Shown piece by piece: positions 6,482 to 12,740 of a stretch of DNA of 17,423 nucleotides. Each line of letters opens with the position of its first letter. Position 1 is the first letter of the stretch. The position numbers and the translations under genes are program-made. The notes below the pieces were generated by a model. The model ran no database searches and was not told the origin of the DNA. It saw only the letters and a list, made by a program, of their open reading frames with translations. This DNA is from CAXMST01 sp035267205 (GTDB lineage Bacteria > Actinomycetota > Thermoleophilia > Solirubrobacterales > 70-9), in the NCBI GenBank assembly GCA_035267205.1, contig DATFLZ010000167.1, positions 1-17,423 of the forward strand, in the 5' to 3' direction.

Positions 6482-6952
6482 GTGGCCACTAGAAGCAAAC
6501 ATCGCGAGCTCACCGAGCAGGAGCTCGATGCCTGGCGGGGACTCCTGGGGGCCCATTCGTCCCTGATCGCGACCCTCGATGCCGAGCTCGAGCGCGAGCA
6601 CGGAATGCCGCTTACGACCTACGAGGTCCTGCTCCAGCTCGCCAACGCACCCGACTGCTCGCTGCGGATGGGTGAGCTCGCCGATCGCCTATATCTGAGC
6701 CGGAGCGGGCTAACGCGACTGATCGACCGACTGGTCAAGGCCGGTCTGGTCGAGCGCACGACCTGCGAATCCGATCGACGCGGCTCCTTCGCGCGGCTCA
6801 CCGACGAGGGCCGCCGCAACTTCGAGGCCGCCCGCCCGACCCACCTGCACGGGGTGCGGGCGCACTTCCTCTCCAGGCTCGACGGCGAGGATCTCGACCG
6901 GCTCGCCGAGATCTGGGCGAAGCTCGCCGAGCGGCCGGCCCAGTCCGGCTGA
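6482..6952 (+). CDS. MarR-family regulator of the divergent quinone operon (MhqR-like)
   Basis: This is a 156-aa MarR-type winged helix-turn-helix protein. Dimerisation helices lie at the two ends. The recognition region is SLRMGELADRLYLSRSGLTRLIDRLVKAGLVER (60-92) and the wing has SDRRGSFARLTDEG (97-110). It has two cysteines, Cys59 and Cys95. Cys95 sits just before the wing, where a thiol switch is conceivable but unproven. Divergence from an MhqO/MhqD-like operon, plus two matching inverted repeats at the shared promoters, makes it the likely local repressor. It would be released by quinones or related electrophiles, by analogy with B. subtilis MhqR. Start GTG 6482 is inferred from promoter spacing. 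Sequence alone cannot separate MhqR from other MarR branches. Confidence 0.85.
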   Translation: MATRSKHRELTEQELDAWRGLLGAHSSLIATLDAELEREHGMPLTTYEVLLQLANAPDCSLRMGELADRLYLSRSGLTRLIDRLVKAGLVERTTCESDRRGSFARLTDEGRRNFEAARPTHLHGVRAHFLSRLDGEDLDRLAEIWAKLAERPAQSG

Positions 6953-6966
6953 TCGAGCGCCGCCGA

Positions 6967-6972
6967 TAACCT
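6967..6972 (+). promoter_or_regulatory. Candidate leaderless -10 of the DUF255 gene
   Basis: TAACCT followed by 6 nt and ATG 6979, with no Shine-Dalgarno. The spacing is the same as for the MarR gene. No good -35 is visible. It lies in the 26-nt gap after the MarR stop, so the downstream gene need not depend on the MarR promoter. Confidence 0.45.
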
Positions 6973-6978
6973 CGGCCG

Positions 6979-8985
6979 ATGCCCAACCGGCTCGCCTCCG
7001 AGACCTCTCCCTACCTCCTCCAGCACCGGGACAACCCCGTCGACTGGCTCCCTTGGGGTGAGGAGGCGCGCGAGCTCGCAGCCGAGCGCGACGCGCCGAT
7101 CCTGCTGAGCGTCGGATACTCCTCCTGCCACTGGTGCCACGTGATGGAGCACGAGTCGTTCGAGGACCCGCAGACCGCGGCCTATATGAACGAGCACTTC
7201 GTTCCGGTCAAGGTCGATCGCGAGGAGCGCCCGGACGTCGACGCCGTCTACATGGAGGCGGTGCAGTCGATGACCGGTCAGGGCGGCTGGCCGATGACCG
7301 TCTTCCTCGACCCCGACGGCGTCCCCTTCTACGGGGGCACCTACTTCCCGCCCGAGCAGCGCCACGGCATGCCGAGCTTCCGCATGGTGATGGAGGCCGT
7401 GCTCGACGCCTGGAGCGATCGCCGAGACGAGATCCGCGACCGCGCGGCGAGCACCCGCGAACGGCTGGGCGCCGTAGCGCGGATCCCCCCGGCCGAGGGA
7501 GAGCTGGATCCCGGCATCGTCGAGCGGGGAATCGCCGGGCTCAAGGGGCAGGCCGACCTGCAGAACGGCGGCTTCGGGGGCGCGCCGAAGTTCCCGCCCG
7601 CCCCCGCCCTCGATCTGCTCCTCGCTCGCGGCGAGCACCCGATCGTCGAGCGGACCCTCGATGCGATGGCTGCCGGCGGCATCTACGACCAGCTCGCCGG
7701 CGGATTCGCCCGCTACTCCGTGGACCCTGTCTGGCTCGTCCCCCACTTCGAGAAGATGCTCTACGACAACGCGCAGCTCGCTCGCAGCTACCTGCGCGGC
7801 CACCTCGAGCTTGGGCACGATCGCTACCGGAGGGTGTGCGAGGAGACGCTCGACTGGGCGCTCGCGGAGATGCGCGGCCCCGAGGGCGGTTTCTACTCGG
7901 CGCTCGACGCGGACTCCGAGGGCGTCGAGGGCCGCTACTACGTCTGGGGCGAGCCGGAGGCGCGCGCGGTCCTGGTCGAGGCCGGGCTGGACGCGGGCGA
8001 GGCCGACGGCGTCCTCGCCCACCTCGGCGTCACGCCCAAGGGCAACTGGGAGGGGGCGAACGTCCTCCACCTGCCCGAGGGGGCCTGGTCCGAGCCGCCC
8101 GCGCGCTGGGAGGAGGCTCGAGCCGCCCTGCTCGCGACACGGTCCGAGCGGACCCGCCCGGGGCTCGACGACAAGCGGCTGGCCGGCTGGAACGCGCTGA
8201 TGGTCTCCGCGCTGGCTGAGGCCGGAGCGGCGCTCACCGAGCCGCGCTTTCTCGATGCGGCGCGGGAGTGCGCGTCGTTCCTCCTCGAGACGATGCGGGA
8301 CGGCGGCGGTCGCCTGCTGCGCAGCTTTAACCGCGGAGAGGCCAGGATCGACGCCTACCTGGAGGACCACGCGTACCTGCTGGAGGCACTGCTGTCGCTG
8401 TACGAGGCCACGTTCGAGGAGCGCTGGTACGAGGAGGCGACGACCCTCGCCGGGGAGATCATCGAGCGCTTCGGCGACGCCGAACGTGGCGGGTTCTTCA
8501 CCACTTCTGACGAGCACGAGCAACTGATCGCCCGCCGCAAGGACCTCGACGACCATCCGATTCCTTCCGGCAACGCCTCCGCTGCCCTCGGCCTGCTCCG
8601 CCTCGAGGCGCTGAGCGGCGAGCGGCGCTGGGGTGAGTGGGGCGAGGGCGTGCTGCGGCTGCTCGCGGGCCCCGCCGAGAAGCACCCCCAAGGACTCGCC
8701 TACCTCCTGGGCGCGCTCAACTTCCACCTCTCCCCTACCCGCGAAGTGGCGCTCGTCGCCCCGGAGGAAGCGGGCGAGGGAGCGCTTGACGGCCTCGCCG
8801 GCGTCGTCCGGCGTCGCTACCGGCCCACGCTCGTGCTCGCCGGCGGCCCGGAGGGGTCCGCAACGCCCCCGCTGCTGCGCGACCGCGGGGCCCCGGACGG
8901 GTCAGCGGCCGCCTACGTCTGCGAGAACTTCGCCTGCAAGGCCCCCGTCGGCAGCGCCGCGGAACTGGCGGCCCTGCTCGACTGA
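6979..8985 (+). CDS. YyaL/DUF255 thioredoxin-domain protein
   Basis: This 668-aa protein belongs to the YyaL/spermatogenesis-associated protein 20 family (DUF255). The start MPNRLASETSPYLLQHRDNP and the following VDWLPWG are hallmark sequences. The N-terminal thioredoxin-like domain has the redox motif Cys50-His-Trp-Cys53 within SSCHWCHVMEHESF, and later GGWPMTVFLDPDGVPFYGGTYFPP. The middle is an (alpha/alpha)6-barrel-like region (VPHFEKMLYDNAQL; YSALDADSEG; DDKRLAGWNALM). The C-terminus contains CENFACKAPV near residue 650. Length is normal for the family. No enzymatic activity is firmly established for bacterial members; a thiol-redox role is inferred from CxxC. It follows the MarR gene by 26 nt but seems to have its own promoter. 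Confidence 0.92.
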   Translation: MPNRLASETSPYLLQHRDNPVDWLPWGEEARELAAERDAPILLSVGYSSCHWCHVMEHESFEDPQTAAYMNEHFVPVKVDREERPDVDAVYMEAVQSMTGQGGWPMTVFLDPDGVPFYGGTYFPPEQRHGMPSFRMVMEAVLDAWSDRRDEIRDRAASTRERLGAVARIPPAEGELDPGIVERGIAGLKGQADLQNGGFGGAPKFPPAPALDLLLARGEHPIVERTLDAMAAGGIYDQLAGGFARYSVDPVWLVPHFEKMLYDNAQLARSYLRGHLELGHDRYRRVCEETLDWALAEMRGPEGGFYSALDADSEGVEGRYYVWGEPEARAVLVEAGLDAGEADGVLAHLGVTPKGNWEGANVLHLPEGAWSEPPARWEEARAALLATRSERTRPGLDDKRLAGWNALMVSALAEAGAALTEPRFLDAARECASFLLETMRDGGGRLLRSFNRGEARIDAYLEDHAYLLEALLSLYEATFEERWYEEATTLAGEIIERFGDAERGGFFTTSDEHEQLIARRKDLDDHPIPSGNASAALGLLRLEALSGERRWGEWGEGVLRLLAGPAEKHPQGLAYLLGALNFHLSPTREVALVAPEEAGEGALDGLAGVVRRRYRPTLVLAGGPEGSATPPLLRDRGAPDGSAAAYVCENFACKAPVGSAAELAALLD

Positions 8986-8991
8986 GCGCGC

Positions 8992-9039
8992 CGAGCGACG
9001 CCAAACCACCACCGCATGCCGTCGGTTTGGCGTCGCTCG
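8992..9039. terminator. 16-bp perfect inverted repeat, likely terminator
   Basis: Seven bases after the DUF255 stop, CGAGCGACGCCAAACC (8992-9007) is followed by a 16-nt loop and its exact reverse complement (9024-9039). The stem is long and without mismatch. There is no U-run, as is common in high-GC genomes. The loop contains the self-complementary GCATGC. A terminator is the simplest reading; a dispersed repeat is the alternative. Confidence 0.6.
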
Positions 9040-9092
9040 AATAGGGCTGGGTCGATGCATGTCCGAGCCCGGCGCCCGAGCCCCACTCTCGC

Positions 9093-9098
9093 TACGCT
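9093..9098 (+). promoter_or_regulatory. Candidate leaderless -10 of the SnoaL-like gene
   Basis: TACGCT is followed by 7 nt and ATG 9106, with no Shine-Dalgarno. This is the same arrangement as in front of the MarR and DUF255 genes. Confidence 0.45.
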
Positions 9099-9105
9099 GG
9101 CCGCG

Positions 9106-9657
9106 ATGGAAGCAGCCAGCAAGTCACCCAGCACGTCCAAGAAGTCCAAGCCCCGCGCCAAGGGCCCGACGACGGTCGCGCGCGCCTATTTCGAGGCGAT
9201 CACCGAGGGGGACCTCGACACCGCCGCGTCGATGTGGGAGCCCGGCCGGATCGGGAGCATCGTCGGCATGGTCGACCTCCGCGCCCCCGGCGAGTGGAAG
9301 CAGTGGTTCGGGCAGATGTTCAAGGCCTTCCCCGACTTCGAGTTCGAGGTCCTCACGATCGCCGCGAGCAAGGACCACGCCGCGGTGCGCTGGCGCGCCA
9401 CCGGGACCTTCAACGGCACGGCCAAGTTCGAGGGGATGGACCCGAACGGAGCATCGATCGAGATCGAGGGCTGCGACATGCTCACGATCCGCGACGGCAA
9501 GATCGTCGAGAACTTCGCCTACCTGAACGGCGCCGACATGGCGCGCCAGCTCGGCGCGATGCCGCCGGCCGGCTCGACGGCCGAGAAGGGCATGATCGGC
9601 GCCTTCAACGCGAAGACTGCGGCGTCGAAGGCGTTCGCGCGCCTGCGCGATCGCTAG
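9106..9657 (+). CDS. SnoaL-like / ester cyclase-type protein
   Basis: This 183-aa protein has a Lys/Ser-rich N-terminal tail (1-20). A SnoaL/NTF2-like cone domain follows: TTVARAYFEAITEGDLDTAASMW (22-44), MFKAFPDFEFEVLTI (71-85), VRWRATGTFNGTAKFEGM (94-111), IEGCDMLTIRDGKIVENFAYLN (120-141). The 'FPDFEFEV...V..RW...GT..G...G..P.G' progression is typical of SnoaL-like proteins annotated as ester cyclase or nuclear-transport-factor-2-like. The alpha-helical tail after 142 is longer than usual. Start ATG 9106 rests on the -10 spacing and domain position; an in-frame extension to 9016 would run through the preceding hairpin. The next gene, a flavoprotein, begins 18 nt after its stop, so a two-gene unit is likely. 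Substrate unknown. Confidence 0.82.
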   Translation: MEAASKSPSTSKKSKPRAKGPTTVARAYFEAITEGDLDTAASMWEPGRIGSIVGMVDLRAPGEWKQWFGQMFKAFPDFEFEVLTIAASKDHAAVRWRATGTFNGTAKFEGMDPNGASIEIEGCDMLTIRDGKIVENFAYLNGADMARQLGAMPPAGSTAEKGMIGAFNAKTAASKAFARLRDR

Positions 9658-9675
9658 CGGATCCATCCTCGACAG

Positions 9676-10758
9676 ATGCCGGCGCCATTCGACGCGGTCG
9701 TCGTCGGCGCCGGCCAGGCGGGGCTCGCCGCCGGTCGCCAGTTGCAACAGCGCGGCCTGAGCTATCGCATCCTCGACGCCGGGCCAGGGCCGGGGCACAG
9801 CTGGCGGGAGCGCTGGGACTCCCTGCGGCTGTTCACGCCGGCTCGCTACTGCGCGCTGCCCGGCGTGGCGTTCCCAAAGCCCGCTCGGGCCCCGGAGTTC
9901 TGGTGCCCGGGCAAGGAGGAGATGGCTGATTACCTCGCCGCGTACGCCGAGCGGTTCGAGCTCGCGGTTGAATCGGGCGTGCGTGTCGAGGGGCTCAGGC
10001 ACGACGGCTCCGAGTACCTGCTCCGGGTGGCGGGCGGAAGCGAATGGCGCGCGCGGGGGGTGGTCGTCGCCACCGGCGCCCACCAGCGTCCAGTGGTTCC
10101 CGGGCTCGCGAGCGGCCTGGACCCGGCGACCGCCCAGCTCACGGCCGCCGAGTACAGGCGGCCTGCACAGATCGGCGGCGGGCCGGTGCTGGTCGTCGGC
10201 GCGGGCGCCTCGGGGTCCGAGATCGCGCTCGAGCTGGCCGCGCACGGACACGGCCCGGTCACGCTTGCGGGTCCCGACGTCGGCAGGCTGCCGGGGACGA
10301 TCCTCGGCCGTGATCTGTACTGGTGGCTCTATTCGAGCCGGATCATCCGCGCCCGCTGTGACCGTCCGCCGGGAAGCTGGATCTGCTCGTACGGCGCAGG
10401 CGGCGGTGACGAGGTCGTGGGTATCCCCAGGCGGGCATTCGCGAGGGCCGGCATCCACCGGACCGGGAGGGTGCGCGAGATCCGCGACGGCCTGCCCGCG
10501 ACCCAAGAGGGGCCGATCGAGGCGGAGACGGTGATCTGGTGCACCGGATATCGCCCTGCGTTCGGGGAGTGGATCGACTCGCCCGCGCTGGACGACGGCG
10601 GCGATCTGCGCGGTAGCCGCGGCGTGATCGACGGGGAGCCCGCGATGTTCACCGTCGGCAGGCCGTTCCAGTCCCACCCGGACTCAGGGCTGGTCGGAGG
10701 AGTCGGGGCCGACGCCGCCTACGTCGCCGACCGCCTCGTCGCCGCGATCTCCCGATAG
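9676..10758 (+). CDS. FAD/NAD(P)-dependent flavoprotein monooxygenase-like
   Basis: This 360-aa two-dinucleotide-domain flavoprotein is of the CzcO/YUCCA type. The FAD-binding motif GAGQAG is at 11-16, followed by an acidic residue at the end of strand 2 (ILDAG). Then come SWRERWDSLRLFTP (42-55), the ATGAHQRP motif (132-139), a second GxGxxG (GAGASG, 175-180) for NAD(P)H, and a C-terminal TGYRP motif. This matches the group annotated as NAD(P)-binding domain-containing protein/flavin-containing monooxygenase. Substrates range from arylacetones to amines and cannot be told here. It begins 18 nt after the SnoaL-like gene. The hexamer CATCCT lies 6 nt before the ATG, so a separate leaderless start is also possible. 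It converges on the glycosyltransferase gene. Confidence 0.87.
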   Translation: MPAPFDAVVVGAGQAGLAAGRQLQQRGLSYRILDAGPGPGHSWRERWDSLRLFTPARYCALPGVAFPKPARAPEFWCPGKEEMADYLAAYAERFELAVESGVRVEGLRHDGSEYLLRVAGGSEWRARGVVVATGAHQRPVVPGLASGLDPATAQLTAAEYRRPAQIGGGPVLVVGAGASGSEIALELAAHGHGPVTLAGPDVGRLPGTILGRDLYWWLYSSRIIRARCDRPPGSWICSYGAGGGDEVVGIPRRAFARAGIHRTGRVREIRDGLPATQEGPIEAETVIWCTGYRPAFGEWIDSPALDDGGDLRGSRGVIDGEPAMFTVGRPFQSHPDSGLVGGVGADAAYVADRLVAAISR

Positions 10759-10775
10759 CCGAGCTCGTATGGAGG

Positions 10776-10792
10776 GCGGCCCTAACGGCCGC
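10776..10792. terminator. Hairpin between converging flavoprotein and glycosyltransferase genes
   Basis: GCGGCC-ctaac-GGCCGC is a 6-bp GC stem with a 5-nt loop that contains the stop codon of the glycosyltransferase. It lies 18 nt after the flavoprotein stop and could serve both strands. No U-run. Confidence 0.4.
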
Positions 10793-11804
10793 GGGCACGC
10801 TCGAGCACTGCGGCCATCCTCGCGACCGTCTTCCGCACGTCATGCTCGGCGGCGGCCTTCCGCGCGGCCGTGTTCGGCGTCCCGAGCCGGGGCGCCGCCC
10901 GCAGCGCCTCGAGTACGGCGTCATCATCCTCCGGGTCCACCAGGATCCCGGCTTCGGGAGTGACGAACTCGGGCGGGCCCCCGACCCGGGTGGCGATCAC
11001 GCTGCGCTCCATCGCCATACCCTCGAGCGCGGCCTGCCCGAAGGGCTCCATCAGTGACGGCTGGCAGAGGACGTCCGCGGCGGCGACCCAGCGGGGCACG
11101 TCCGATGGCGGGATCCGACCGACGACCGTAACGCCGTCGCGGCCCTCGAGCCGGTCCCGCAGTGGTCCATCACCCACGAACGCGAGGCGGCCCTCCCCGA
11201 GCCGGGCGAACGCATCGGCCAGCCGGAGGACGTTCTTGCGCTCGATCAGGGAGCCGACGCATACGTAGGCGGGCCCGTCTCCCTCCCAGCCCAGCTGCCG
11301 GCGGGACTCCTCCGCCGGCAGTGGAGAAAACGACGCTAGGTCGATTCCGCAGTCGGCGATCGTCGTCTTCGAGACCGCCCCGGGGATCTCGGCGGCCAGC
11401 CGATCCGAAAGCCAGCGGCTGTTGGCGATCACCGCCGCCGCCCTGCCCACGACGAGCTTCGTCGCCGCGCGCACGCCGGGGATCCCGCCGAGGTTGGCGA
11501 CGTCCTGGCCATGGGCCATGACGACGAGCGGCGCCCGTGCAGCGCCGGCGGCCAGCAGCCCCGCGAACCCGGCCGGAAACAGGAAATGTGAGAACACCAC
11601 GTCGGGCTCGAACCACCGAGCGCCGCGGATGGCGGTGGCGCAGAGCCGTCCGTACTTGGTCGGCATGCCCCCACGCCTGCTGATCGCGGCGACCTCGACC
11701 GTGTGCCCGGTGCGCTCCAGCTCGTTCCGAATCGGAACCAGCCAGCTGCCGAGGTCGGGATTCTCCCGGCTCGGCCACATCTGAGTGACGAGGAGCACGC
11801 GCAT
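10782..11804 (-). CDS. GT4-family glycosyltransferase
   Basis: This 340-aa GT-B fold enzyme is of family GT4. The N-terminal domain starts MRVLLVTQMWPSRENPDLGSW, a common GT4 opening. VVMAHGQDV (94-102) is the loop that usually contacts the acceptor. The C-terminal domain contains VCVGSLIERKN (181-191) for the donor phosphates and EPFGQAALEGM (253-263), the E-x7-E signature with Glu253 and Glu261, then GGPPEFV. This is a retaining NDP-sugar transferase, cytosolic or membrane-associated. No other polysaccharide or glycolipid genes lie nearby, so the acceptor is unknown. Start ATG 11804 is the natural beginning of the fold. There is no Shine-Dalgarno, and AATGAT lies 8 nt upstream, a weaker version of the leaderless pattern. 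Confidence 0.88.
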   Translation of the reverse strand: MRVLLVTQMWPSRENPDLGSWLVPIRNELERTGHTVEVAAISRRGGMPTKYGRLCATAIRGARWFEPDVVFSHFLFPAGFAGLLAAGAARAPLVVMAHGQDVANLGGIPGVRAATKLVVGRAAAVIANSRWLSDRLAAEIPGAVSKTTIADCGIDLASFSPLPAEESRRQLGWEGDGPAYVCVGSLIERKNVLRLADAFARLGEGRLAFVGDGPLRDRLEGRDGVTVVGRIPPSDVPRWVAAADVLCQPSLMEPFGQAALEGMAMERSVIATRVGGPPEFVTPEAGILVDPEDDDAVLEALRAAPRLGTPNTAARKAAAEHDVRKTVARMAAVLERARGR

Positions 11805-11923
11805 CGCCGCGGATCATTGCGGTCCGGGGGGATCGATCGCTCCCCGCCGACGCCACGGGCGCGGCCGACGCTGCGAGTCGGCCGTGTGGTAGTCACCGTG
11901 ATCCATCTACGGAAGGAGCAGGT

Positions 11924-12700
11924 GTGATCGAGGTCGATGTGACGGTACGAGGCGAGGTTCCCGACGAGGCGCGCGAGCACGCGGTGGAGAAGCTCGGCGC
12001 GCTCGACCGCCTGGTCGCCGGCGAGATCCGCCGCGTCCGGGTCGTGCTGACCGAGGAGCCCAACCCGCGGATCGAGCGCTCCTCCCGCGCCGAGGGCGAC
12101 GTCGACCTCAACGGACCGGTGATCCGGGTCAGCGTCGCCGACATCGAGCCGATCGCGGCGATCAACCAGCTCGCCCATCGCCTCGAGCGGCAGCTGCGCC
12201 GCTGGATCGATCGCCGCACAGACCTGGCCCGTCGCGGCACCGAGCGCGATCCCGGCGAATGGCGCCACGCGGACTTCGAGGAGGGGCGGCCGGACCACTA
12301 CCCGCGTCCTCCGGCCGAGCGGGAGGTCGTGCGCCGCAAGACGTTTGCGACCCGGCCGATCACGCCGGAGGAGGCCGCCGTCGAGATGGAGGACCTCGAC
12401 CACGACTTCTATCTGTTCACCGGCGTGGAGTCCGGAGCCGACGCCGTTGCCTACCACCGCGACGACGGCAGGCTCGGCGTAATCGGGCCAAGCGGGATCG
12501 GCTGGTCCGGTGAGCGCGGTGGGATCGTGCTCGAGGAGAGCCGGATGGACGGCCCGCAGGCCCTCGACGCGGTGATCGCCGAGATGGACGCGCTCAACCA
12601 CCGCTTCATGTACTTCACCAACGCGGAGACCGGGCGCGGGAACGTGATCTACGTCCGCTACGACGGCCACTACGGCCTGATCGAGCCGATGGTGGACTGA
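11924..12700 (+). CDS. hpf: Long ribosome hibernation factor with two C-terminal domains (RafH-like)
   Basis: This 258-aa protein has three parts. Residues 1-105 are the S30AE/HPF domain (MIEVDVTVRGEVP; basic helix RLERQLRRWIDRR, 86-98), which would sit in the decoding region of the 30S subunit and silence ribosomes. Residues about 136-188 (VVRRKTFATRPITPEEAAVEMEDLDHDFYLF) are one HPF C-terminal dimerisation domain. Residues about 203-256 (DGPQALDAVIAEMDALNHRFMYF; YDGHYGLIEP) are a second, diverged copy. Ordinary long HPF has one such domain. The doubled form is known in mycobacterial hypoxia-induced ribosome factors (RafH type). GTG 11924 is preceded by AAGGAG about 6 nt upstream, so this gene, unlike some neighbours, has a classical leader. 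It diverges from the glycosyltransferase and converges on glnA. Confidence 0.88.
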   Translation: MIEVDVTVRGEVPDEAREHAVEKLGALDRLVAGEIRRVRVVLTEEPNPRIERSSRAEGDVDLNGPVIRVSVADIEPIAAINQLAHRLERQLRRWIDRRTDLARRGTERDPGEWRHADFEEGRPDHYPRPPAEREVVRRKTFATRPITPEEAAVEMEDLDHDFYLFTGVESGADAVAYHRDDGRLGVIGPSGIGWSGERGGIVLEESRMDGPQALDAVIAEMDALNHRFMYFTNAETGRGNVIYVRYDGHYGLIEPMVD

Positions 12701-12710
12701 TCAAAAGCAC

Positions 12711-12732
12711 GCGCGGCGGTGGACCGCCGCGC
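12711..12732. terminator. Bidirectional terminator between hpf and glnA
   Basis: GCGCGGCGGT-GG-ACCGCCGCGC is a perfect 10-bp GC stem between the converging genes, 10 nt after the hpf stop and 8 nt after the glnA stop. Read on the minus strand it is followed shortly by TTTT, so it is a good intrinsic terminator for glnA. On the plus strand the tail is less favourable. Confidence 0.75.
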
Positions 12733-12740
12733 TCGGCCGC

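Noticed and set aside
6619..8727. 702-codon minus-strand open frame opposite the MarR and DUF255 genes
   Set aside because: The plus strand encodes unmistakable MarR and CHWCH-containing DUF255 proteins. The antisense product has no domain-like pattern.
9124..10677. 517-codon minus-strand open frame opposite the SnoaL-like and flavoprotein genes
   Set aside because: It spans two real genes and their junction and is compositionally typical of antisense frames.
11429..12670. 413-codon minus-strand frame running from the glycosyltransferase into the opposite of hpf
   Set aside because: It crosses the divergent promoter region and is antisense to a well-formed hibernation factor.
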